Source: Promicromonospora sp. MEB111 (GTDB lineage Bacteria > Actinomycetota > Actinomycetes > Actinomycetales > Cellulomonadaceae). Taken from it: DNA of 64,000 nucleotides. Position numbers and translations under genes: made by a program. Location of the stretch: positions 1-64,000 of the forward strand of contig NZ_JARVSD010000003.1 in NCBI RefSeq assembly GCF_030209445.1, given 5' to 3'. Below, one piece after another: positions 46,022 through 54,900 of the stretch. The first letter of the stretch is position 1. Each line of letters starts with the position of its first letter. The notes under the pieces were generated by a model. That model was not told the origin of the DNA, did not search any database, and saw only the letters and a list, made by a program, of their open reading frames with translations.

Positions 46022-46036
46022 CCCCTCGCCGACTCT

Positions 46037-46099
46037 CGTCGAGTGCGGGCCCTTCGTTGCTCTGAGCTCCTCCGGGCAACGAACAGCCCGCACTCGACG
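46037..46099. terminator. Long two-stage hairpin after araA
   Basis: CGTCGAGTGCGGGC (46037-46050) pairs perfectly with 46086-46099; after a two-base mismatch, TTCGTTGC (46053-46060) pairs with 46076-46083. Twenty-two paired bases in total. Shared by convergent araA and the GPP34 gene. Confidence 0.82.
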
Positions 46100-46104
46100 G
46101 CGGG

Positions 46105-46794
46105 TCAGGTGGTGCCGGCGGTCGCGGCGCTGGTCGCCGCCACCATCACGGTGATCATCACCGCGTTGACCTCGTCGATCGCCCGCTTCACCGCGGCACC
46201 CGCCCACTCCGACCCGGCGATCTCCTGCGCCCGCTGCTTCAGCGCGCGACGGTCCTCGTCGGGGAAGATCCGGCGGGTCAGGTCGGTCGCGTGCAGCAGC
46301 GAGACGAGGGCCGCCGTCGCCTCGTCCACGTCCGCGGTCCCGGTCAGCGCGGACAGCACCCGCTCGCGGACCGCGGTCTCCGGCGCCGGGTCGTGCGACT
46401 TCCATGTGGTGCTGGGGAACAGGCCGAGCACCTTGACCTGCTCCTCGCGCAGCACGCCCCGGGCGGCGAGCCCCTGCTGCAGCGACTCCTGACATGTCCG
46501 GGCGAAGCTGCCCTGCCCGATCTTCCGGATCGCGTCCTTGGGCCTGCGGCCGTCCAGCAGCGTGAGGATCTCGCGCTGCAGCGGGTCCGACGGCGTCGCC
46601 CGGCCGGTCACCCGGAACCTGTCCTGCTGCCCGCCGTCGACGCCGTCGGACACGTCGAGCGCGCCGCGCAGCGTGAGCTCCGCGACCGCGGCCCCGGCCA
46701 GCGCGAACTGCAGGTGCTGCGCGCTGAGCAGCGGCCGGCCCGAGGTGTCGTCGAGGGCGAGGAGCAGGTACTCCTCGGCGAGGCTGAGGTCCAT
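46105..46794 (-). CDS. GPP34-family (Golgi phosphoprotein 3-like) protein
   Basis: 229 residues; GGGAGA ribosome site. N-terminal LSLAEEYLLLALDDTSGRPLLSAQHLQFALAGAAVAELTLRG is the GPP34 signature seen in many actinobacteria. The rest is helical with the usual RPKDAIRKIGQG segment. Eukaryotic GOLPH3 binds PI4P; the bacterial role is unknown, probably membrane-peripheral. It interrupts the sugar locus and has no obvious functional link. Confidence 0.85.
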   Translation of the reverse strand: MDLSLAEEYLLLALDDTSGRPLLSAQHLQFALAGAAVAELTLRGALDVSDGVDGGQQDRFRVTGRATPSDPLQREILTLLDGRRPKDAIRKIGQGSFARTCQESLQQGLAARGVLREEQVKVLGLFPSTTWKSHDPAPETAVRERVLSALTGTADVDEATAALVSLLHATDLTRRIFPDEDRRALKQRAQEIAGSEWAGAAVKRAIDEVNAVMITVMVAATSAATAGTT

Positions 46795-46946
46795 GGCTGT
46801 CTCCCGCGATGATCGGTGCCGGTCTGTCGGGTCCAGCAGAACACGCCCGGCCCGGGTGCGTGATCCGCCGTTGGGATGACCCCGGCACCGTCGTGGGGCG
46901 GAGCCGTCGATGCGAGTGTCTGGATCGCTGGAGTTGGCCGGGTCCG

Positions 46947-46963
46947 TTCCCCTATGAGGGGAA
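46947..46963. other. Hairpin-forming dyad upstream of ytfQ
   Basis: TTCCCCTATGAGGGGAA: seven-base arms around ATG, about 55 bases upstream of the operator. Possibly an upstream activator site; no factor is suggested by the sequence. Confidence 0.35.
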
Positions 46964-47016
46964 ACGCGGGAAACTCGTTACTGGAATGTGACGTGTCCTG
47001 CTATGTCCCGCCGCCA

Positions 47017-47031
47017 TGTGAGCGCTAACAT
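47017..47031 (+). promoter_or_regulatory. LacI-type operator of the ytfQRT-yjfF operon
   Basis: TGTGAGCGCTAACAT, identical to the araB site at 41995-42009 and flanked by an A that extends the palindrome (47016-47031). A possible promoter is TTACTG (46978-46983) with TATGTC (47002-47007) just before it. Confidence 0.78.
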
Positions 47032-47093
47032 TCGAGGCGGGCACCACGCCGCTAGCACCCGCACGAAGCCGTGCGGGATCTCAAGGAGGAGAC

Positions 47094-48098
47094 ATGGCAC
47101 GCACGACCCTGACCCGTACCGTTCTGGCCGCAGTGTCGGCAGCCGCGCTGTTCGCACTCGGCGCGTGCAGCTCGGACGCCGGCACCCAGACCGGCGGTGG
47201 CGGTGAGACCGGCGCCGCCGACGACGGCGTCATCACGCTCGGTTTCTCGCAGGTCGGCGCGGAGTCCGGGTGGCGCGCCGCCAACACCAAGTCGATCCAG
47301 GACACGCTCACCACGGAGAACGGCTTCGACCTGAAGTTCTCCGACGCGCAGCAGAAGCAGGAGAACCAGATCCAGGCGATCCGCTCCTACATCACGCAGG
47401 GTGTGGACGTCATCGCGTTCTCCCCGGTGGTCGAGACCGGCTGGGACGCCGTGCTCCAGGAGGCCAAGGCCGCCGGCATCCCCGTGATCCTCACGGACCG
47501 CGCCGTCGACTCCAGCGACGAGACCCTCTACGAGTCGTTCATCGGCTCGGACTTCGTCAAGGAGGGCGAGATGGCCGGCGAGTGGGCCGTCGAGCAGTAC
47601 GACGGCGAGGGCTACAAGGCGGTCGAGCTCCAGGGCACCACCGGCGCCGCGCCGGCGATCGACCGCAAGGAGGGCTTCGAGTCCGCCATCGAGGGCTCCG
47701 ACATCGAGATCATCGACAGCCAGACCGGCAACTTCACGCGCGCCGAGGGCAAGACCGTCATGGAGGGCTTCCTCAACGCCCACGACGACATCGACCTCGT
47801 GTTCGCGCACAACGACGACATGGGCCTCGGCGCGATCGAGGCGATCGAGGCCGCCGGCCTGACGCCGGGCGAGGACATCAAGATCATCACGATCGACGCC
47901 GTCAAGGACGGCATGCAGGCGCTCGCCGACGGCAAGATCAACTACATCGTCGAGTGCAACCCGCTGCTCGGCCCGGACCTGGCGGAGATCGCCGAGAAGG
48001 TCATCGCCGGCGAGGAGGTCGAGAAGCGCATCGTGGTCAAGGACGAGGCGTTCGACCAGGAGGCGGCAGTGGAAGCGCTGCCCACCCGCGAGTACTGA
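47094..48098 (+). CDS. ytfQ: YtfQ-type furanose-binding lipoprotein (CUT2)
   Basis: 334 residues; AAGGAGGAG ribosome site. Lipobox LGACS (Cys 25). Strong YtfQ likeness: ITLGFSQVGAESGWRAANTKSIQD, QKQENQIQAIRSYITQGVDVIAFSPVVETGWDAVLQEAK, FIGSDFVKEGEMAGEW, VFAHNDDMGLGAIEAIE. E. coli YtfQ binds galactofuranose and related furanoses; beside araBDA and arabinofuranosidases, arabinofuranose is the likely ligand here. A perfect 24-bp hairpin follows. Confidence 0.92.
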   Translation: MARTTLTRTVLAAVSAAALFALGACSSDAGTQTGGGGETGAADDGVITLGFSQVGAESGWRAANTKSIQDTLTTENGFDLKFSDAQQKQENQIQAIRSYITQGVDVIAFSPVVETGWDAVLQEAKAAGIPVILTDRAVDSSDETLYESFIGSDFVKEGEMAGEWAVEQYDGEGYKAVELQGTTGAAPAIDRKEGFESAIEGSDIEIIDSQTGNFTRAEGKTVMEGFLNAHDDIDLVFAHNDDMGLGAIEAIEAAGLTPGEDIKIITIDAVKDGMQALADGKINYIVECNPLLGPDLAEIAEKVIAGEEVEKRIVVKDEAFDQEAAVEALPTREY

Positions 48099-48102
48099 CC
48101 GG

Positions 48103-48153
48103 CCGTGGCCGAGGTGGGGCGCCCGTGCGACGGGCGCCCCACCTCGGCCACGG
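48103..48153 (+). terminator. 24-bp perfect hairpin between ytfQ and ytfR
   Basis: Arms 48103-48126 and 48130-48153 are exactly complementary with a GCG loop, the strongest hairpin in the window. Inside an operon it should act as a partial terminator or as a 3' barrier protecting the ytfQ mRNA, giving an excess of binding protein over the ATPase and permeases. Confidence 0.85.
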
Positions 48154-48198
48154 AGCACGTAGCCAGGGTGTCGCAGCACGCCAGACAGAAGGTCGAGG

Positions 48199-49725
48199 AT
48201 GACCCAGCAGACAACACCACCCGTCGTCGAGATGACCGGCATCAGCGTCGAGTTCCCACCGGTCAAGGCCCTCGACGGCGTCGACTTCAGCCTGCGTCCC
48301 GGTGAGATCCACGCCCTCATGGGCGAGAACGGCGCAGGCAAGTCCACCCTGATCAAGGCCCTGACGGGCATCCACTCGCCGACGGCGGGCACCATCCGCG
48401 TCGACGGCGTCGAGCGCCGGTTCAGCGGTCCCGCCGACGCCCGGGCGCACGGCGTCAGCACCGTGTACCAGGAGGTCAACCTCTGCGAGAACCTCACGGT
48501 CGCGGAGAACATCATGCTCGGCGCGGAGCCGCGCGTGCTGGGCGGCCTGAACTGGCGGGCGATCCGCCGGCAGGCGGCCACGCACCTGGAGCGGATGGGC
48601 CTGGACATCGACCCGGCGTCGTCCCTGGGGTCGCACTCGCTGGCGGTGCAGCAGCTCGTGGCGATCTGCCGGGCCACGGTGGGCGACTGCAAGGTGCTCA
48701 TCCTCGACGAGCCCACCTCCAGCCTGGACACCGACGAGGTCGAGCGCCTGTTCACCGTCATGCGCGGGCTGCGCGCCGACGGCGTCGCGATCCTGTTCGT
48801 GAGCCACTTCCTGGACCAGGTCTACGAGGTCTCCGACCGGATGACGGTGCTGCGCAACGGCACCCTCGTGGGGGAGTACGTGACCGCCGACCTGCCCGCC
48901 GCCGAGCTGGTGCAGCACATGATCGGCCGGTCCATGGACGTGCTGGAGGCCGCGGAGGAGGTGCTGGAGCAGGCCGAGCGACCCGCCGAGACCACCCCGC
49001 TGCTGCAGGTGGTCGGCCTGGGCCGCAAGGGTTCGGTGCAGCCGTTCGACCTCGACCTGTACGAGGGAGAGGTGGTCGGGCTCGCCGGTCTGCTCGGCTC
49101 GGGCCGCACGGAGCTGGCGCGCCTGCTCACGGGCGCCGACCGGGCCGACGTCGGGCAGGCCCGCGTGTCCGGGCGGCCGACGCGCCTGCGGAACCCGCGC
49201 GCGGCGATGCGCCACCGCATCGCCTACACGTCCGAGGACCGCAAGGGCGAGGGCGTCGTGGACGGCCTCACCGTGCGGGAGAACATCGTGCTCGCGCTCC
49301 AGGCGGAGCGCGGCTGGATGCGGCCGCTGCCCCGCAAGCAGGTGGACGAGCTGGTCGCGCGGTACATCAAGCAGCTCGGCATCCGGCCCGCCAACCCGGA
49401 GGCGCTGCTGCGCAACCTGTCCGGCGGCAACCAGCAGAAGGTGCTGCTCGCGCGGTGGCTCGCCACCGCGCCGAGGCTGCTCGTGCTGGACGAGCCGACG
49501 CGCGGTATCGACGTCGGCGCCAAGGCGGAGATCCAGAAGCTCGTGGCCGAGCTGGCCGCCGACGGCATGTCCGTCGTCTTCATCTCCGCGGAGCTCGAGG
49601 AGGTGCTGCGCATCTCGCACCGCATCGCCGTGATGCGGGACCGCCGCAAGGTGGCGGAGATCGACGGAGGAGGAGCCACGATGGACCAGGTGGTCGACCT
49701 CATCGCGGGAGGTGGGGCAGCGTGA
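48199..49725 (+). CDS. ytfR: YtfR-type duplicated ABC ATPase (CUT2)
   Basis: 508 residues. Two ABC cassettes: first Walker A GENGAGKST and Walker B VLILDEPTSSLD; the second has a degenerate P-loop (GLAGLLGSGRTELARLL) but intact LSGGNQQKVLLARWL and VLDEPTRGID. This asymmetry is normal for the RbsA/YtfR group. Energises furanose uptake. Stop overlaps ytfT (GTGA). Confidence 0.94.
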   Translation: MTQQTTPPVVEMTGISVEFPPVKALDGVDFSLRPGEIHALMGENGAGKSTLIKALTGIHSPTAGTIRVDGVERRFSGPADARAHGVSTVYQEVNLCENLTVAENIMLGAEPRVLGGLNWRAIRRQAATHLERMGLDIDPASSLGSHSLAVQQLVAICRATVGDCKVLILDEPTSSLDTDEVERLFTVMRGLRADGVAILFVSHFLDQVYEVSDRMTVLRNGTLVGEYVTADLPAAELVQHMIGRSMDVLEAAEEVLEQAERPAETTPLLQVVGLGRKGSVQPFDLDLYEGEVVGLAGLLGSGRTELARLLTGADRADVGQARVSGRPTRLRNPRAAMRHRIAYTSEDRKGEGVVDGLTVRENIVLALQAERGWMRPLPRKQVDELVARYIKQLGIRPANPEALLRNLSGGNQQKVLLARWLATAPRLLVLDEPTRGIDVGAKAEIQKLVAELAADGMSVVFISAELEEVLRISHRIAVMRDRRKVAEIDGGGATMDQVVDLIAGGGAA

Positions 49726-50798
49726 GGGACGTCCTGCGCCACCACCTGTTCTGGCCCGTGGCCGCGCTCGTCGCGCTGCTGGTCGCCAACACGGTCGCCC
49801 GGCCGGGCTTCCTGGCGGTCACCGTCCGGGACGGCCACCTCTTCGGGGCCCCGATCGACATCCTGCGGACGACGGCGCCCCTGCTGCTCGTCGCCCTCGG
49901 CATGACGCTGGTCATCGCGACGCGCGGCATCGACCTGTCGGTCGGCGCGGTGGTCGCGGTCTCCGGGGCGGTCGCGCTGTCGCACATCGCGTCGTCGCCG
50001 GACCCGGAGTCGCCGGTCACCGTGCTCACCGCCATCGGCCTGGCCCTGGCGCTCTGCCTGGTGCTGGGTGTGTGGAACGGGTTCCTGGTGTCCGCGCTGG
50101 GCATCCAGCCGATCATCGCCACACTGATCCTCATGACGGCGGGCCGCGGTGTGGCCATGCTGATCACCGGCGGCATGATCACCACCGTCAACAGCGCGCC
50201 GTTCAAGGTGCTGGGCTCCGGGTTCTGGCTCGGCCTGCCCGTGGCCGCCGTCATCGCGTTCGGCGTCTTCGCCGTGGTCGCGTTCGTCGTGCGGCGTACC
50301 GCGCTCGGCATGCTGCTGGAGGCCACCGGCATCAACCCCGCCGCCAGCCGGCTCTCCGGCGTGCGGTCGCGGACGCTGACCTGGACCGTGTACACGGCGT
50401 CGGGCCTGTTCGCCGGCCTGGCCGGCCTGCTGATCAGCGCCGACACCATGGCGGCCGACGCCAACAACGCAGGCCTGTTCATCGAGCTCGACGCGATCCT
50501 CGCGGTGGTGATCGGCGGGACGGCGCTCTCGGGCGGCAAGTTCAACCTGTCGGGCACCCTGGTCGGCGCGCTGGTCATCGCCACCCTGGAGCGGACCGTC
50601 ACCGTGCTCGGCATCTCGCCGCTGGTCACGCCGCTGTTCATGGCCCTCGTCGTCATCGCCGTGACCCTGCTCCAGTCGCCCCGCATGCGGGAGCGGCTCA
50701 CGGCCGCGCGCCGCCGCCAGGTCATGGCACCGCCCGAGCCGCAGCCCGCCGCTCGCCCCGACTCGACTCCCGACTCGACGGAGGTGAAGGCCGGATGA
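49722..50798 (+). CDS. ytfT: YtfT-type ABC permease (CUT2)
   Basis: 358 residues from GTG overlapping the ytfR stop. About eight to ten membrane segments; LLVALGMTLVIATRGIDLSVGAVVAVSGAVA is the CUT2 signature. Conserved loop GINPAASRLSGVR and ELDAILAVVIGGTALSGGKFNLSGTLVGAL follow. The C-terminus is a Pro/Ser tail. Heterodimerises with the next gene product. Confidence 0.93.
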   Translation: MRDVLRHHLFWPVAALVALLVANTVARPGFLAVTVRDGHLFGAPIDILRTTAPLLLVALGMTLVIATRGIDLSVGAVVAVSGAVALSHIASSPDPESPVTVLTAIGLALALCLVLGVWNGFLVSALGIQPIIATLILMTAGRGVAMLITGGMITTVNSAPFKVLGSGFWLGLPVAAVIAFGVFAVVAFVVRRTALGMLLEATGINPAASRLSGVRSRTLTWTVYTASGLFAGLAGLLISADTMAADANNAGLFIELDAILAVVIGGTALSGGKFNLSGTLVGALVIATLERTVTVLGISPLVTPLFMALVVIAVTLLQSPRMRERLTAARRRQVMAPPEPQPAARPDSTPDSTEVKAG

Positions 50799-51820
50799 CG
50801 ACGTCGGCCCCCGCGGGCGCACCCCCCGCGCCCCGCAAGACCCCCAAGGCGCGCGCCTGGAAGCTTCCCATCCGGCTGGACCGGCGCTACCTGCCGGTGC
50901 TGGGCACGTTCGTGGTGCTCGCCCTCATGCTGATCATCGGCGGCACCCGGTACGAGAACTTCCTGACGCCCGCCGTGATCTCCAACCTGTTCATCAACAA
51001 CGCACACCTCATCGTGCTCGCGGTGGGCATGACGTTCGTGATCCTCACCGGCGGCATCGACCTGTCCGTCGGGTCGGTCCTGGCGCTGTCGACGGTGATC
51101 ACCGCGGCCCTGCTCCAGGCCGGCTGGCCGGTGGCCGTGGTGCTCCCCCTCGCCGTCGGCGCCGGGACGGTGATCGGCCTGGCGCACGGCGTGATGATCC
51201 ACTACTTCCAGGTGCAGCCGTTCGTGGCCACGCTCGCGGGCATGTTCTTCGCGCGCGGGCTGTGCTTCCTCATCGCGCCGGAGTCGATAGCCATCGACAA
51301 CGCGTCGTTCGTCGAGCTCGCCACCTGGGTGCAGATCTTCGGGGAATGGCGCATGACCTCCAGCGTGCTCGTCGCGCTCATCGTGGTGGGACTCGGATTC
51401 CTGGTGCTGCACTTCACGCGGTTCGGGCGCACGGTGTACGCGATCGGCGGCGGCGAGCAGTCCGCACTGCTCATGGGCCTGCCCGTGCCCCGCACCAAGG
51501 TGCTCGCCTACGTGGTGAGCGGCACGTGCGCCGGGCTCGGCGGCCTGCTGTTCGCGATGGCCTTCCGGTCCGGCTACTCGCTGACCGGCGTCGGCATGGA
51601 GCTCGACGCCATCGCGGCGGTCGTCATCGGCGGCACGCTGCTCACGGGCGGTACCGGGTTCGTGCTCGGGTCCGTGCTGGGCGTGCTCGTGCTCGGCCTG
51701 ATCCAGACGATCATCACCTTCGAGGGCACCCTCAGCTCCTGGTGGACCAAGATCGTGATCGGCGTGCTGCTGCTGATCTTCGTGCTGCTCCAGCGAGTCC
51801 TGAGCCTCCGCCGCACGTGA
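50795..51820 (+). CDS. yjfF: YjfF-type ABC permease (CUT2)
   Basis: 341 residues; ATGA overlap with ytfT. CUT2 permease: LAVGMTFVILTGGIDLSVGSVLALSTVI, QPFVATLAGMFFARGLCFLI, IGGGEQSALLMGLPV and ELDAIAAVVIGGTLLTGGTGFVLGS. Two different permeases plus YtfQ and YtfR complete a YtfQRT-YjfF-type importer. Confidence 0.93.
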   Translation: MTTSAPAGAPPAPRKTPKARAWKLPIRLDRRYLPVLGTFVVLALMLIIGGTRYENFLTPAVISNLFINNAHLIVLAVGMTFVILTGGIDLSVGSVLALSTVITAALLQAGWPVAVVLPLAVGAGTVIGLAHGVMIHYFQVQPFVATLAGMFFARGLCFLIAPESIAIDNASFVELATWVQIFGEWRMTSSVLVALIVVGLGFLVLHFTRFGRTVYAIGGGEQSALLMGLPVPRTKVLAYVVSGTCAGLGGLLFAMAFRSGYSLTGVGMELDAIAAVVIGGTLLTGGTGFVLGSVLGVLVLGLIQTIITFEGTLSSWWTKIVIGVLLLIFVLLQRVLSLRRT

Positions 51821-51827
51821 CCCCGGA

Positions 51828-51876
51828 ACCCCGCCCCTGACTCGCCGCACCGGCTGCGCCGAGTCAGGGGCGGGGT
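51828..51876 (+). terminator. Operon terminator with CTGACTCG/CGAGTCAG arms
   Basis: ACCCCGCCCCTGACTCG (51828-51844) pairs perfectly with 51860-51876; four further pairs CGCA/TGCG follow one mismatch. Ends the ytf operon. Confidence 0.82.
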
Positions 51877-51886
51877 CCGACCACTC

Positions 51887-51921
51887 CACTGACTCGGCGA
51901 GCCACACATGGCGAGTCAGTG
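51887..51921. repeat. Second TGACTCG-type hairpin
   Basis: CACTGACTCG (51887-51896) pairs with CGAGTCAGTG (51912-51921) around 15 bases, only ten bases after the operon terminator and sharing its TGACTCG core. It lies 50 bases before the GH43-GH51 gene, so it may be an operator or part of a duplicated terminator. Confidence 0.6.
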
Positions 51922-51971
51922 CCACAGTCCCATCCGACAGCCACAACGACGTGACGAAAGGAATTACAACG

Positions 51972-54900
51972 ATGAAGAGATCGACGAGACGCAGGACCGC
52001 CCTCGTGGCGGCAGCACTGAGCCTGGGGCTTGCCGTCCCCGGCGTCGCGGCGGCCACCACCCCGGCCGGCCCGGCCGCGCCCGCCTTGCCCGCCCCGACG
52101 TCGGCTACCGCGGACGGCGAGTACGCCGCCTACTTCTTCCCCTACTTCACCGGCGAGTCCACCGCCGACGGCGAGACCATCTCGTTCGCCGTCTCGAACG
52201 GGCCCGACCCGCTGGAGTGGACCACGCTGAACGGCGGCGAGCCCGTGCTCACCTCCGACCTCGGGACCAAGGGCCTGCGCGACCCGTTCCTGATCCGCGG
52301 CGGCGACGGCACGTACTACCTGCTCGCCACCGACCTGCAGATCTACGGCGGCGGCAACTTCGGCGACGCCCAGGAGACTGGCAGCCGGTCGATCATGGTC
52401 TGGGAGTCCACCGACCTGGTGAGCTGGGGCGAGCAGCGCGAGATCGAGCTGGCACCCGACAACGCCGGCAACCTGTGGGCGCCCGAGGCCTACTGGGACG
52501 AGGCGGCGGGGGAGTTCGTCGTCTACTGGGCCTCCGCCCTGTACCCGGCCGACGTCCCGCCCGCCGAGCGTGACATCCGGGACTCGTACCAGCGCATGCT
52601 GTACGCGACCACCACCGACTTCGAGACGTTCTCGGAGCCGCAGCCCTGGATCGACGAGCCCCAGGGCGACGGCCTCGGCATGATCGACTCCACGGTCGCG
52701 CAGGAGGACGGCGTCTACTACCGCCTCACCAAGGACGAGTCGTACATGGGGATGCGGCAGGAGTCGTCCACCGACCTGCGCCGTACCCAGGGCGTGTCCG
52801 ACGGCGACGGCTGGGATCTCATCAAGGAGCGCGTCGGGTTCGGGCAGCCCAACCCCTGGGGCGGCACGTTCACCGGGGGCGAGGGCCCCACGCTGTTCCC
52901 GTCGCTCACCGACGACCGCTGGTTCCTGCTCCAGGACCAGCCCAGCTACCACGGCGGCCAGGGCTACATGCTCTTCGAGACCGACGACCTGAGCAGCGGC
53001 GAGTGGACGGCCAACCTCGACGCGATCCTGCCGGCCAGCCCCCGGCACGGCACGGTGCTGCCGATCACGGCCGAGGAACGGGAGCGCCTGCTGGCCGCGT
53101 ACCCGCCCGCCGAGACCCCGGTCCAGGAGCACACGCTGGAGGTGGACGCCGACGCCGCCGGCACCGAGATGAGCGACGACCTCTACGGCGTCTTCTACGA
53201 GGACATCAACTACGCGGCCGACGGCGGCCTGTACGCCGAGCTGGTCCGCAACCGGTCCTTCGAGTTCGCCGCGACGGACAACGCGAGCTTCACCGGCATG
53301 ACCGGCTGGGACGTGGTGCAGCGGGGCGGATCCACCGGGACCGCCGTCGTGGGGTCCGAGCGGGGCGAGTGGCTCAACGCGTCGAACCGGGCGTACCTGA
53401 CGGTCGAGGCCGACGGCCCCGGCGTCGGCGTGCGGAACGCGAGCTACAACGAGGGCTTCGCCCTGGAGAAGCGCGAGAAGTACGACTTCTCGGTGTTCGC
53501 CCGGGCCGAGCGGGGGCAGCGGCTCACCGTCAGCCTGGAGTCCCCGGACGGGACGACCACCTACGCGTCCACCACGGTGAGCGTCAACGGCTCCGACCGC
53601 TGGAAGAAGCACACGGCCACCCTCACGGCGAACCGCACCGTGAACGACGCGCGGCTCGTGGTGACCGGCGGCGCTCGCGGCACGCTGCGCCTGGACATGG
53701 TCTCGCTGTTCCCGCGGGACACGTGGGTCGGCCCGGTCAACGGGCGCTCGGTGCTGCGCGCGGACCTCGCGGAGAAGGTCGCCGAGCTGGAGCCGTCGTT
53801 CCTGCGCTTCCCCGGCGGCTGCGTCACCAACGTGGGCACCTTCGACACGTACCTGGAGTCGGACGGCGCGGACCGCCGTCGGACCTACCAGTGGAAGGAG
53901 ACCATCGGGCCGGTCGAGGAGCGGCCCACGAACTGGAACTTCTGGGGCTACAACCAGACCTACGGCCTGGGCTACCTGGAGTACTTCGAGTTCGCCGAGG
54001 ACCTCGGCGCCACGCCCCTGCCCGTGCTCTCGGTGGGTGCCAACGGCTGCGGCAGCACCATCCCCGAGATGACCGACGACGCCCGCATCGACCGCTGGGT
54101 GCAGGACACCGTGGACCTCATCGAGTTCGCCAACGGGTCCGTGAAGACCAGGTGGGGCAACGTGCGTGCGTCGCTGGGGCACCCCGAGCCGTTCGGCCTG
54201 AAGTACATCGGCCTGGGCAACGAGGAGAACACCGACACCTTCCAGGCCAACTTCCCGCGGTTCCGCGACGCCGTCGAGGCGGCGCACCCGGAGGTCACCG
54301 TGATCTCGAACTCCGGCCCGGACGACACCGGCGCCCGGTTCGAGGAGCTGTGGGACTTCAACCGCGAGCAGGGCGTCGCGATGGTCGACGAGCACTACTA
54401 CAACGACCCGTCGTGGTTCTTGTCGAACACCGAGCGGTACGACTCCTACGACCGCGAGGGCCCGCACGTCTTTCTCGGTGAGTACGCCTCGCGGGGCAAC
54501 GCGTGGTCGAACGCGCTGTCCGAGGCCGCGTACATGACCGGGATCGAGCGCAACTCCGACCTCGTGGAGCTCGCGTCCTACGCCCCGATGTTCGCCAACG
54601 AGGACTACGTGCAGTGGTCGCCGGACATGATGTGGTTCGACAACGACGAGTCGTGGGGCTCGACGTCGTACTGGACGCAGAAGATGTTCATGACGAACAC
54701 GGGCGACGAGGTGGTCCCGTCCACGCACGACGGCCCGGAGGAGACCCCCGCGGACATCTCGGGCGGCGTCTTCCTGTCGACGTGGAACACCCGGGCCGCC
54801 TACGACGACGTCGTGGTCACCGACAACGCGTCCGGCGAGGTGCTCTTCTCCGACTCGTTCGACGACGCGTCCGGCTGGGACCCCCAGTCCGGGACGTGGG

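Noticed and set aside
51964-51974. TTACAACGATG at the GH43-GH51 start as another CTACAACGTTG operator
   Set aside because: Two mismatches, no palindromic core, and the final ATG is simply the start codon.
49700-52060. Long minus-strand frame opposite the ytf permease genes
   Set aside because: No ribosome site or domain; it mirrors the membrane-protein codons of the real genes and crosses the operon terminator.
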